A DNA stretch of 64,000 nucleotides from Leptodontidium sp. MPI-SDFR-AT-0119. Its lineage: Eukaryota > Ascomycota > Leotiomycetes > Helotiales > Leptodontidiaceae. The notes under the pieces are model-generated. The model had not been told where the DNA came from. It made no database searches and saw only the letters and a list, made by a program, of their open reading frames with translations. Below are positions 22,097 through 33,668 of this stretch, in pieces (position 1 is the stretch's first letter; the number at the start of each line of letters is the position of its first letter). The DNA lies in contig JAHLEZ010000035.1 of assembly GCA_020726505.1 (NCBI GenBank), positions 124,001 through 188,000 on the forward strand. Reading direction: 5' to 3'. A program made the translations under genes and the position numbers.

Positions 22097-22396
22097 ATGA
22101 TTGGTATCACCCCCGGCGACTCATTTCAAGACGACTGGTCTGATGAGGACGAGGATGGCAATGAAGAAGGTTCAGATCACGAGGACGAGGACGAGGACAT
22201 TGAAGAAGATGTTAGACAACCAACATACATCACTGCAGTAGAGCATCTTGAAATCCTGCCAGTATATATAGAGAGACCTTGTACTCCCCAGCTTCCACCT
22301 GCTCGCCGAGGAGGTCTTACAGATCTAGTAGAGGAACAACATCATCTTCCTTTCGCCGTAATTCTTCTTGCGAATGGCGGTGCGCCAGTTCCTTAA
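22097..22396 (+). CDS. Hypothetical acidic protein
   Basis: 99-aa frame from an ATG with an Asp/Glu-rich stretch (about residues 14-40) and no known domain. It stands at the edge of a degraded repeat region and could be a remnant of a transposon protein or chance coding. I do not recognise it. Confidence 0.22.
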   Translation: MIGITPGDSFQDDWSDEDEDGNEEGSDHEDEDEDIEEDVRQPTYITAVEHLEILPVYIERPCTPQLPPARRGGLTDLVEEQHHLPFAVILLANGGAPVP

Positions 22397-23474
22397 ATAA
22401 CGATGTTTACAAGACCTATCCTGAGTTAGCAAATCTGATCAGCTAAAATATAAGTCTAGGAAGCGTGCTTTATTTATATCTGTCTAGCGAGTAGAGACTA
22501 GCCTTAGTATCTTCGGCGTTCAGCGGCTATATAATCGGGTTATTATTTAATTAACCTCCATCTAATTATAATCTTCCCCGCTCGGCATCTGCTCCTCTCT
22601 CTCCTTTAACACCCGATTAGCGTAGGTGCGTTTTCTAAGGATATTCTCGAAGATGTTAAAGGTGTGCTTTACTAGCACTTAGATAGTAGGTGCTATGATC
22701 TTGGACAGGCTTAAGAAGCCTTAAAGGCAGCGAGGGTGTCCGCCGCTAAGAGTAAGAAAAGAAAGAGGGAGGAGGTTTCGAAGAGTCGGGGTTCGATCGA
22801 GTAAATGCTTCGGCGTCGACGTAGCCTGACGATATGATGGTCGGTTGAGTTCGAGTTTATGAGTGGACAGTCGTGTGAAGAGTCGAGTTGCAGAGGGGTA
22901 ATAGAGATAGAGATGGCGGCGAAGAGAGAATAAACTTCGAAGGTGATTCGCAGGGAAGGAGATCGTAGTTATTATCGAGGGCAGCGAGAAGACACGAGAA
23001 CTATCGAGTGTTCGAGGTCCGAGGGCTTTAAGAGGAAAAACGCGGAGAAGTTGGGTGAAGGAGGAATAAGTGTAGAATCGAAGTGTAAAGTAGTAGTGTA
23101 GATGTGGAGGGCGGCTAAGAGAATATAATCTTAGAGAGTCTTCGTGAAGGAGGGAATGGCAGCTACGGCCGCAGGACTCGTTAAGAGTTTGAGAGAAAGT
23201 GAAGAGAGAATAGTATAGAAAAGAGTGTGCAAAAGAGAAGCGGTAGTTGCTAGAGATCGAGGGTAGGCGGAAACTGCGAGGCTTTTATAGCTGGGAGCGG
23301 CCTTAAAACAGAGATAGACGAGGCCTGCTATAACTGATAAGCAGGATGCTATTTCTGGCTCTTAGATAATTTGGATAAATAAAGATAATAACCAGTAATT
23401 TTAGCAGGGGACGTAGTTGTTATCGCTTTTACATGAACCGAGGCACGTACGCTGCAGGCAGTGTGAGAGGGACG
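22397..23474. repeat. Degraded repeat region, strongly purine-biased
   Basis: No open gene. From about 22740 to 23300 the plus strand is very rich in G and A with many TAG/TAA words. A short stretch near 22720-22770 reads as a K/R-rich peptide (AARVSAAKSKKRKREE) broken by stops, which hints at a decayed transposase or gag. Confidence 0.4.
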
Positions 23475-23745
23475 AAGCCTAATAAACCACACAACAAGAG
23501 AGGTAGCATGTAGTGAGGTACGGGAGAGATCCTAGGTTTAGGAAATTGCGAATCGATCGAAACTAAAGATAATATATATCGAAAGAGTGTAAAAGGTTAA
23601 GAGAGGGGAGGTGGAAAAAAATTATTAGATAAAATTTTATAAAAGCTTTGTGTTACTGAGTTGTTTATAAGTGTTAATCTCTTTTATATAGAAAGAGCCT
23701 ATCCGGTCAGGTGACACAGACCGACTGATGGTTTTCCCCACCACA
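23475..23745 (-). repeat. LTR-like repeat, copy 1
   Basis: About 270 bp with a second, clearly related copy at 41902-42173. Shared blocks include AAACCACACAACAAGAGAGG, TAGCATGTAGTGAGGTACGG, GAAAGAGC and ATCCGGTCAGGTGACA. On the minus strand the repeat starts TGTGGTGGGGAA, which resembles the TG start of an LTR, and contains a TATAAAAGAG-like box. Copies differ mostly by transitions. Confidence 0.55.
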
Positions 23746-24398
23746 GTAGAGTGTAGGGAGCGGTTAAGGCTGCATAAAACAGCGACTAAACCCGCCGAAT
23801 TCAATGGCCTAAGCGGCAATACTTAGTCATATAATATAATAATAATAAAAATTATAATTAATCAAATAGCTCGCTTATAACAATTGATCTTTGTATTTAA
23901 TTATAAAAGTAGCTTGTATTTATAGTTACTCAGATAATAGACCATAATCTGGCACATAATCTGGCTTGTGTCTAGGGCCGACAGGGCAGTTTAACCACTC
24001 AAGTAAAGTTTGCCTGAATTGTGGAGAATTGCCCTCTATTTAGGGGAGGGGGGGCGGGGGGGATAGTAGAATCCCCTGAAAACCCCTGCCTTACCTAGCT
24101 TAGCCAACTTGTATTTAATGCTAGGCTTGAAACCACCATGCAAAAAAGCTAGGCAAGGATAATCACTGGCATTTGCTTAAAAATGTAAGGATAAGTGGAG
24201 GCTTGGAGGCTTGGAGGCTTGGAGTGGCTGGGCGCTGGCTGGGGAGGGGGGGGTGCGTACACTGCAGAAAGGACTTGATCACGGAGCGGAATTTATATAA
24301 AATAGATACACCATGAATCATGATTGTACGAGACTATGAATAGGGTAGATAGACTGCTCGGTGCTAATAGAGATGAGTGACACAGAATGACCCGATGT
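23746..24398. other. AT-rich sequence with G-runs and a short tandem repeat
   Basis: No gene. 24044-24062 is almost pure G on the plus strand. 24199-24225 holds about four copies of GGAGGCTT, followed by another G-run at 24241-24251. Confidence 0.5.
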
Positions 24399-24803
24399 TT
24401 ATGGATAGTACACAAATCCACTCTGCGTAATTCGCGGTCTCTGCCCAGCGAAAGTTGCACCGAAGAAGAAGTCCTCATCCACAACACCAACCACATCTAG
24501 ACTCGCCATTTGAGCGTTAGGTTCGTCATCGTCCGATTCATCGTCATCATTAGCGTACGTGGAGCCACCTCTAAAGTCTGGAACTTTGCTCTGCAGTTTT
24601 ATGTTTTTCCCCAACCAACTTCGCTTGAGTACTTTATATTCCACTGCAAATACCTCCTCCAAGCTGTCCACATCATTTTGTCCTACACTGCCTTTCATCG
24701 ACCAATCCAGTGCAATACCATGTGTTGCAGAAAGTTCTGCGTTGGCATTCGCCAGAACCGGAACTCCACTTGCGGCGATCGATACTCCGACTGGAATTTG
24801 CGC
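24399..24803 (-). CDS. Orphan 3' exon of an unrecognised protein
   Basis: An open frame of 134 aa starts right after a splice-acceptor-like TCTAG at 24804 and ends in TAA. It contains FAVEYKVLKRSWLGKNIKL followed by PDFRGGSTYA and an Asp/Glu-rich stretch. The even codon use and the charged-hydrophobic pattern look like real protein, but no upstream exon can be joined with confidence, so it may be the surviving 3' end of a broken gene. Family not named. It lies just downstream of another broken gene on the same strand. Confidence 0.4.
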   Translation of the reverse strand, partial: AQIPVGVSIAASGVPVLANANAELSATHGIALDWSMKGSVGQNDVDSLEEVFAVEYKVLKRSWLGKNIKLQSKVPDFRGGSTYANDDDESDDDEPNAQMASLDVVGVVDEDFFFGATFAGQRPRITQSGFVYYP

Positions 24804-25147
24804 CTAGATTAGACATCGCCTATTATAGTCTATCAATCATATTTGTCTTTTGTCCCCTCTTTCTCTGCAAAGTTTACTAATGTTTATCGGTAACCTAAAT
24901 TGTAGGCAAACTGATGCACACTCCGCCCTCAAGCTTACTATCAAATCCCTTGATAAGACTCTTTCGTAATTCCATCGTTTATTGTTGTTTTTTCAGAAGT
25001 AAAATTAATTTAAGGGTGGCTCTAAGCATTACTGTGATCGCCCTGTTGTTTTCTGCTCTGAGACTATTAAAGCTACTTAGCTTACTTAATCTCTTTGTGA
25101 AGCCGTGCATGTAGTTCTGACTTTGTAGTTTTCTAAGTCTTGGAAAT
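24804..25147. other. AT-rich spacer
   Basis: No gene recognised. Upstream exons of the orphan 3' exon, if any remain, would be here, but I cannot find a frame. Confidence 0.35.
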
Positions 25148-25580
25148 TTAGGCTTCGGCAAGTGCGGTCTCTGAGAAGAGGTCATCTTTTTGCTTTATCG
25201 ATTTTGGCTTTCCCTCAATACCACCACATCGGGATACATGTGCCAAGCTGAAATACAAAGAAGAGCTTCGCTGTCTAACACCCGTTGTGATATGCCTTGA
25301 GCCAAGTTGCCCATGGCTTCTAGAGCTCCTTCCCAAGCCTCAAGTACACTTTCATAAGTGGTTGGCTGCTGATTCACAGGAACAAAAACTTTGTTCGAGA
25401 TCAACATTATCTGCTTGTGCTGTCGAACCCGTGCTTGGTCGGCACTCTGGATTCAAGCTCGCGCACTCGCGTCCCATTCGGCGAGGTCCTTCCGAGAAAT
25501 CTCCTGCCGGGCGGCAAGGAAACGTCAGGACCTTACTATTGTTGCACTCAAGTCGCCCAGCTACGTAAGGGTGCCAATCG
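25148..25580 (-). pseudogene. Broken fragment of a fungal uncharacterised family
   Basis: One frame reads from ATG 25407: VFVPVNQQPTTYESVLEAW then EGALEAMGNLAQGISQRVL and ISAWHMYPDVVVLRES, a block that looks conserved among fungal proteins of unknown function. It then stops, while the expected continuation (SIKQKDDLFSETALAEA) is in another frame ending at 25148, implying a frameshift near 25200. Upstream on the same strand several frames are mixed and interrupted. Treated as a decayed gene. Confidence 0.45.
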
Positions 25581-25589
25581 TCAAGCAAC

Positions 25590-26168
25590 TCAAATCAATT
25601 TACTAGATAGGCTAGGGCGGAGGGAACAGAAGTGCTCAATTTGTTCATGAAGGTACAAATTAGAGAATGAACGTACGAACGACTTGCGGAAGTGGAAATT
25701 TGTGACTTGAATACTGTTCTGGACCCGTAAGTTAGTAAAAGAATATGGCAATGAAAGTAAAAGGCTGGTGCCTATATTCCACTTTGAGTCAATCGCTTGG
25801 AAAGCCCGACTCGGCGCAGCTACCTCTTTGCTGTCGGACACCTTCTGCACGGCAAACTGCCATGCTGTGATGGCCACATGAGCCGGGCGTCAAGCGTTGC
25901 AAATTATTGGGCAGGAAATACTTTCCTATACCGTATTTCTGCAACACTCTCTTAGGGTGCATGCAGTCTCGACGCAAGAATACAGCAAGTTTATTCGAAA
26001 AAAGAAAATATCCATTGACCTTTCATCAAATTTCAGGCTGCTCAAGCTCATAAGTAAGTACTAATGCAGTTCCACCTATCTATCTACAAGAGCGCTCGAA
26101 GACGCCTCAAAAGAGAGCCTATACTAACTGACTCCGCGTTTATCCAGGATCTTACCGGGCTGATTGAC
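25590..26168. other. Spacer downstream of NACHT/HET gene
   Basis: No gene recognised; probably holds the 3' UTR of the minus-strand NACHT/HET gene. Confidence 0.45.
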
Positions 26169-29100
26169 TCAGAAGATGCGGAAATCCTCGCCAGCTCCTT
26201 TGTTTGCTGCGAATGAACTCAAAATCTCTCCATCCATAATCCCGTGAACGTAACTAGGGGATTCGATTAGCAACATGCACACATTCGGCGACGAAGTACC
26301 ATCATACCTTTCACCGATAATCTCGAATCCCTCGTCCGTCTTTCTCAATATGTACGGAACCTTTCCTCCAACGAGAACGACAATTTTGTCACCGACCTGC
26401 GATCGCACAGGAGCCAAACATAGATGCCCCTCTGACGAAAGGACTAGTCGTCTGCCTTTGCAGAACCCAGATTCCGGACATTCATTCCGACTCAAAGTAG
26501 ATTCTGCAATATCACGCTCCACCGTCTCTAAACGAAGGCCGTCTTTTTGGCCCGCTTGAACAGTTCTCCAGAAAGTCTCGAGTGTGAGTTCGGCCCGGGT
26601 CTGCTTGACAGTAGTATACAGATCCAACAGCGAGACCCCAGACTCTGAATCATCGAAGGCGCGAAACGATATCCGAACATCGTCAAATGAATATCCATGA
26701 ACGATCAAGCTTCGAGAATTCCTTGCTAGTTTGGGGTGGTCTGACTTGCTGCCGCTGACATTGAACATATTTGAAGATCCAGGAAGGCCAAAAGTCCCTT
26801 CAACCAGCGGCCGGACATCATCTCCCGGGATGCTAAAATCAGGGACCCAGGATGGCATCAAAGATTCCAGTGGCCGATGATGACTTGCATATGATAAAAT
26901 ATCCAGATCTCGGTATCGATTTATGATGTGAACAGCGACGTTGACGAAATTCTCCTCGTCGGACTTTGACGCATCATGAGCAAGGAATTCGGAGTCCTGC
27001 TCTTCAGGCTCCAGCAGCCCAAACAAAGCATACACTTTGTCAACACGGTCCTTCGCAAGATGAAATTCTGTAGCCCACAGTAGCTCTGGCAAGGTTGGGT
27101 GGTGGCCAAGAAAATAGCGACCCCTTAGGAGGGAAATTCGTTGAGCTCCCATCCAAGCCCGATCCGACACTAGAACCGAATAATCCTGAACCCCGATCAG
27201 ATGTTTAATCGTTTGCTGGCTCGAGAATAACTTTTGGAAGCTGTCGAATGTGATGGACTCGTCTCCATAGTACAAAGTTGCCTTTCGTGGAAGCATGAGC
27301 TCTTGTACCGGCCACATTCTCCTCCACCAGGGCCGCTGGAACAGCTGCAAAATTGCAAAACCAATGCCTTCCGATAAGCTCTTGTGATTACTAGTTGCAA
27401 TCGCCGGCAAAGAACCTGCTGTGTCTATTCTCGAAGCACAAATTGATTCAATTTCCCGCACAAATTCAATCGCACCGTGGTCCCTTTCGCTCTTATCCCC
27501 AAGTCCGATAGCCACCTGTTGTGCTTGTTTGAAGATTCTAGAATTTAGTCTGAGCTGCCAGTTAACCAAATAAGGGCTGTTGTTCCAGTGGATATCCCAA
27601 AGGAACAGCACTCGTCCTTGGCTCCCGGTTTTCGCTCGCAGGTTTCGAAGATCTTGAACGAGTGCTCTGGGCATTTGAAGCAAAAGACCATTTGCTCGGA
27701 TTGTTCCAATAGTATCGTTTGGTCTTCCGGCGTACGACACGCCATCGTAACCTGGGTTAGAGTCAAGTAAAACATGAAATATCCGACATCTTATCTCGCC
27801 GTATCTCTTGGACGAGGGGAAAAGCTCTAAAAGATGGATCTCTGCATTTTCTGGCCTCACAGGACGGAACTTGTATGCAGGTAAGGATTGATGGTCGAAT
27901 TTGTATTCTTTCTCCCAAACTTCGCTTTCGAACTCCTGGAAGAAGAATGGCAGCCGCAATGCATGTTCCTGCTCTCTGGCTCTCCGTGCTGTCGACGGGC
28001 GCCACTCAGCAACATATGACAGGCGAGCCTTCAGATGCTGCAAAGCAATGCGACAGTCCTGCATGTTTGAGTGCCCAATCGAGGTAGTAAGAGCTTCGGC
28101 ATCGGCAACAAGCTCTTCCGTATCTTTATTTCGTTGGTACGCAGCATGCCAAGCCCAATGGTCCCAAGCGTATCCTCGAAGCGGGAAGTCTTCTTTTCTC
28201 AGATCGAATAAGTTACAGCAAGACAGGTACGCAATCGAAGACCGTGCGATAAAATGGTTCGAGTATTCTGCTTCTAAGGCATAGTATCGTGCTGCGGAAG
28301 AGATAATCCGGCTGCCCGTGAGGTACTCCTGGACTGAGAAGTGCGAAAAGGTCACTGTGTGAAGACCATATATGGGGCTTTTCGAGCTCTTCAATGGAGG
28401 ATTAATAGTGATGAGACCAGGCAGGGCGTCTAAGATGTCTCGAGGTTGGTAGCGCTCCTCACTATCAAATTCTGGGTCTTCGTTTAACCTTACCGCACAA
28501 ATCTCCATGATCTCTTCTACGAACAGAGGACGAGCCGCGAATGATATCCACCTGAGAATACTCAAAGCTTCCGTGGTGTTGCCAGCTGGAATTTTGCTGA
28601 GGATCCGTTCATACGTCTCATCAAGGTCACTAGGCAGGGTTCGGAGTGCTTGGTTGATACTTCGGGGTTTCATTGGACGGAGAGCTTTCAGCTCTTCGAG
28701 TTGAAGTGCCGTCCATCGAAACCTGCAACTGTAAGCAGCTGTATGAAAATCCGATCTCAAGACCCTACATTCCGTTGCCTTCCTCAACCAAGCATCGCAG
28801 TATGAGATCTTTGATGGCATCTTTTTGAAGAGACATTTCTTTATGCTTGTTGACTTCGCTTGCGACATATAATCTCATATCCTCGGCGACCTTTTTCTTG
28901 TCAATAACAAGATTGGTATCCCAAGAATGAAGACCCGCTCTTATGTCTGATTCATTTCGACTTGTAGCAAGAATATGCAAGTTCGGGATGTGTATGGCTG
29001 CCAGCTCGTCGAGATATGTGATGATATGATCTCTGCTGGAACCCAATGGCAGCTCGTCGAGAGCATCAACGAACAGATATTTGGGCGTAAGTTGAAGTTC

Positions 29101-30282
29101 CCGGTTTTTCGAGATTGGGCTAGGAGCATCCTTTGGTTTACCAATCAGAGCCAGGAGTGTATCCTTCAGCTCATCATCTGAAGGCACACTAGGCGGAAAC
29201 TTGCTACTGTGATGATCGTACAATTTCTTCAGGGAAGAAGGGATCTGATCTCGAGGGCATAACTGCGCAATGAAAGTCCGTAAAATAAGTGAAAGATCAT
29301 GCTGGGCACCTTTCCTATAAAGACAATAGAAATATGCGGAGCTACATGTAAAGCCGAGGGACTGCTGGGTTCCTTGAACTGATTGCACAATGGATGAGAA
29401 CAGCACAGTCTTACCACAACCGACTTTCTATAATCAGCGAGATCAAGATTTTGATGGATGTGTGGTGAGTTACAAACTTTCCCCGCAAAGCCACAAAGAG
29501 GTTCCTGGATCTGTTCTCCAGTTCTGAAAGGTGTCTAAAACCAAAAACCACTGCCCAGTACCGGCCTCATGTCGTCGTAAGGCAGCTTCGTGTATTTCGG
29601 ATTGATCTGATGGATTCAAACAATGCATCACATTCTTGTAGATTTGTGCTAGAATCAGTGTCAGCAAGGCCAAACACATGTACCCGGTAAGGAACTTGCC
29701 CTGTGCCTTATCTATAATGACGTCACTCATCCTTTCCACAGTTCCCGAGACACTTGTGATCTTCCTATCAAGATCTTCCAAAGCCTCTAGACTTCTGGTG
29801 CTTGTGTCCCTATCAGAACATTAGACAGGATCTTCCGCGTCAGGATTGGGGAGTCTCAACAGATGTAGTAATGCAACGACCACATGCATTTGATCCCTTA
29901 TCTTCTCCGTTGACTCCAAAAGCCTTACCATCGTTCCTTTCTGAAATGGATATATAGCTCTCCGCCCTTGATCGCTTAACTTCGCTATGAAACTGTCAGG
30001 GGGGGTCTCGCTCTTCACTTTGTTCAGTCTCCTGCGCAGCTTTACCATGACCGCCTCACACTCTTTCACCGAGTTGCAAATCATGCTAACTTTGCCCTTG
30101 TCAAGATTCTTGCTTGCCAGCGTTGTTTGGATGGACCGGAAAAGACCTATCAGCCAGAGTAAAGCTCTCCGAACTTCGGCAACCTCTTGGTCACGATCCT
30201 TCCATGTACTGTAGTATGCATAGACATCCTTTACGCCGTCGAGAACTAATCCAACTATGGCGAGCGCTGTTCCGGGATCCAT
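26169..30282 (-). CDS. NLR-like protein: N-terminal helical, NACHT, C-terminal HET-like
   Basis: Four exons (30282-29861, 29809-29478, 29423-28769, 28722-26169) in phase give 1320 aa. The first intron (51 bp, GTTGAG...CTAAT...GATAG) is proposed because the unspliced frame has TAA at 29821-29823. Residues 1-145 resemble the SesA-type N-terminal domain of fungal NACHT proteins. The Walker A motif GEIGCGKT spans exons 2-3; a Walker B-like LFVDALDELP follows, then a winged-helix segment (FRWTALQLEELK, LPSDLDETYERIL). The second half has the order of a HET protein: IHLLELFP, YDGVSYAG, a VQELMLPRKATLYYG region, DRVDKVYALFGLLEPEE, PSWVPDFS and C-terminal VHGIMDGEIL. The usual HET signatures (AL-SY-WG, LWIDAICINQ) are changed, so the domain is diverged. 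Likely role: allorecognition or cell-death control. Confidence 0.8.
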
Positions 30283-31218
30283 GGTATGATGGCGGAAACA
30301 ATGTAATCGAAAATTCGTCGACTTTATCGCAGCAGTGCGAGGTAGAGGTAGCCTGGCAACTTCAGCTGTGCCTAAGTTTCATGCAGCTACGGATCTAGCC
30401 TTGTTCGAGCCTCCTGGGCAAGGCTGATCAGGTGGTCATGCACAGTCATGTGAGCATAAATCGCCTACCTGCCTGGCTAGGTAGGTACTGTACCTGTGTG
30501 CTAGCCTAGCCAGCACGACCCCGAAAGCTCTCTCTTTAGCATTAGTATTCTTCTTAACCTGATACTATATTAACGTACTTAATAAATGTAATACTTTCAA
30601 TCAGTTACAAGGCACTATGTGCCTTACTGAGGGGTGCCCTAGCCCCACCCCTCAGACTCCCCTCCCAACCCCCTCGGCGTTTAAAGAGAGCCTGCAGGTA
30701 CGAAGGTATTTCAAAGGCACGAAGGGACAAGAAGTAAGTAATCTAATTAGGCTCTGTCAAATCGAAGTAAATAATCCTTATCAGGGTAGGACGACCATAA
30801 ATACGTCCCCGCAATGGGGCTATATTTGAGTTCGTACTAATAATATTCATTTCAAAAAGCCTTACATTATTACATATACAAAGTCAGGTAATATTTTTAG
30901 GCTAATTAAATGCTAGCACGGAAATGGTCTTAACAGTGATATAAAAACGTATATTAATTTTGGTGTGTATGCCTCGCGCCGCAGCGCTAAGCCCTCCCTT
31001 TAGTCGTACCTCCTTGCGTTTGGTAAAGTTCGGTAAGGAAACGGTACTCCGTAGCCGGGGCACACAGGAGAGGTTCTGCTCACCCTCGGCCCAGGCATGC
31101 TCACGCTTTGCTCAAGTTACAGCAGTAGTTGCTCACGTCCGGAGACTAAAGCTAACCAGCGAAAGGGGAAAAGTCAACAGAGGGATTCTCGGCAAGCAAA
31201 GCATTATAAATCAAGAGC
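30283..31218. other. Promoter of NACHT/HET gene and AT-rich spacer
   Basis: No gene is seen. The first part is the upstream region of the minus-strand NACHT/HET gene; 30540-30960 is AT-rich. Confidence 0.45.
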
Positions 31219-31464
31219 ATGATCACTGGCACAAAGAAAGATGCCGCGCCTCTCAAACATGTTCATGACCGTGATCGGTGGGCAGCGATAAAGATTTGGG
31301 GCAACTCGCTGCTAGGAAATGACATTGAGCTTGGAGATTATACCTGGAAGGGGGAGAAGGCCACGACCCAGATAATGGCGAAATGGATGAACTTCCATCC
31401 GGGCTTCCTTGAAGTATTGGAGGAGTACGAAGGTGGAGAGCTTGAGTTTATGCCCGAGGAATGA
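31219..31464 (+). CDS. Hypothetical 81-aa protein
   Basis: Small frame with ATG, no signal peptide and a composition like a soluble protein (IKIWGNSLLGNDIELGDYTW, acidic C-terminus). A TATAAAT word lies about 17 bp before the ATG, which is closer than usual. No family is recognised. It could be the last exon of a gene whose 5' part is lost. Confidence 0.33.
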   Translation: MITGTKKDAAPLKHVHDRDRWAAIKIWGNSLLGNDIELGDYTWKGEKATTQIMAKWMNFHPGFLEVLEEYEGGELEFMPEE

Positions 31465-33668
31465 TGCAGAGTTTTTGGGGTGATTGGTATGCCTCTGTTG
31501 AGATTTGGGTTTTGGTATGCTGCATTGTGCAATCTGGATACCTGTTTCTGGGCTGTTAAGAAAGTGTAGCGGACAGTTGATTGTTTTGTATGATAAGATT
31601 AGGCTCGCGGAATGATGAATGACAGAATTAAAGTAAAAGCCATTGAAAGGCTGCATCATATGGGTTTTGCGGCTGTAAAGTGCATATATGAGAGCACCTC
31701 AATGGCTCCAGGACAAATACCCCCGCGACCGTATATCAAAATTTTCCCTACTCCAAATCATATCGAACACTCTTTTGTCTGTTCGTGCCCCTTAGTTATA
31801 CCCCTGGAAATTGTACAAATACATGGTTTGAGCTGTCTGCCGAAGTTTACAACTGAGACTTCAAGTGTGCTGATAATTTCCTCTGCCCTTGACCATGTTC
31901 CCTAATAGAGTAACTAATTGTCTAATACATAGCGATACTGGGAATGAGTGCTGGCAAAACTTTGTCTGTTTTTGGTTCTGGGATAAAAATGACAAAAAGG
32001 TAGCCCACTTTTTCGACACCAAAGCTTGAGAATACGAAGTCTAACGCCGCGAAGCACCTTTTGCTAGAATGTCAGTGGAACTGGAGAGGTCTTCCTGTCA
32101 CTATGCTTGTCACTACCTGCAACCTCTTCGTCTATTGTCGCTTGCATTTTAGGCTAAATTAACATAGAACCTCCCAGAGACTCCGTTTCAATATTCTCTC
32201 TACTCTCTTTGTTTTTCTTTTGCCATTCTTTCTGTAATAATCCAAGCCACCTGTAAATAAGGGCTTATAAACAAAAGCTAAATATCAAGTTTTGATTTAG
32301 AACCATTTGGTGCTATGACTGCTGAGATCGAACATCTCAATGGACGTTCGTCCCAGTAAATAATCTACTCGTGAGAGAACGATATCTCGAAAGACGGGCG
32401 ACTCGCTCGGCTGCATTTTCCAGGGAAATGGGACGCAAAATACCCCCAAAAGAAATCTCAAGACTTTCTTTCTGCTAATTTGTTACGTGAACACGACGTA
32501 GGGGGGGACACGCAGCACCTCACTCGTAACTTACATGGGCAAAGCCATCTACACGCATCATTCGTCGGCATTAATGCATAGCTTACAGCACCGCAAGGAG
32601 AGCTGCTTATTAACCCACAAGGCAGCTCAGTGGACGTAATGTACCAAGAATTAGACCTTGTCCTAGCATCGAAAGAAGTACCGGCATAATTTTGGCTGTT
32701 CTGCAGATCTCAAGACTACATCAAGAACCATTCGGGTTGCGCCGCCTGCCCATAGAGGCCACACTAGTTCGAGAAACTTTTGGGCATCTAAATTCGTAGG
32801 AATGATTGGCCAAATGATAAAGATCCACAGCGATGGAGGAAAAGTCCATCTATTATAACTTTTGTCTTCTACAAGGAAAGATTTGAACACAACAAGCAGC
32901 ATAGGAATGGTCGATCATCAGCATTGTAAATATACGTCTTGCAGAAGTTTTCAAGGACCAACTTTGAGTTGGATCAAGGTTGAAACCTCAAAAGCGCCTT
33001 TGCACTTTGAATAAGCGCAAGAAATATTTTTCAAGTTTAAGTTCAGCGAAGCATAGACTTAACTTTAAACTCAAACTCAACTCAAAGTTCATCCAGTCAT
33101 GTTCTGCTTCTTAGGATAAATGATAGCTTAGATGATAATATTAATGATAACGGTTCACTAATCATGAGGGCTCATCCCCACTTCTGGTAGAGCAGTCGGC
33201 TTCATTTTTCGAAATGTCCGAAACCTTGAAGTTTGCCGATATATTCCCTGACTAAAACTACGCACAGTAGTCCTTCTAGGGACTTGGCGCCACCATGAAC
33301 TTTGATTGGAAAGCCGTGCACGCCTTTATTTTGTATGATCAGATGCTACAGATGTTCGGGCTTCTCTTTCAATTACACCGACTTTCAGAGGTGGATGCTG
33401 GAAATCGACAGTTTTTCACTTGATATTTGTAATATTTACTCCCATTTCTTCGTGGTCGTGGAAATGAAGCCATCTAGAGTGGATTTTCAAGCGACCTTGT
33501 ATAAGCTATCGCCGACCATCGACGGCCTTGTGTTCTTCTCCTGGTGGGTTCAGTCCCGTGTAGAAATCGAATATATAACCAACCCTATTCTCGCAAGTGA
33601 ACTGGCTTTGACTACTTTGAATATCCACCCTTTCTCTGAGGCTTCTACTCACACCCATTCAATTAATC
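31465..33668. other. Long AT-rich gene desert
   Basis: About 2.2 kb. Frames at 31612-31905, 32663-32902 and 33302-33721 have no recognisable domain and look like chance. The last 100 bp should be the promoter and leader of the crotonase-like gene. Nothing else is supported. Confidence 0.5.
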
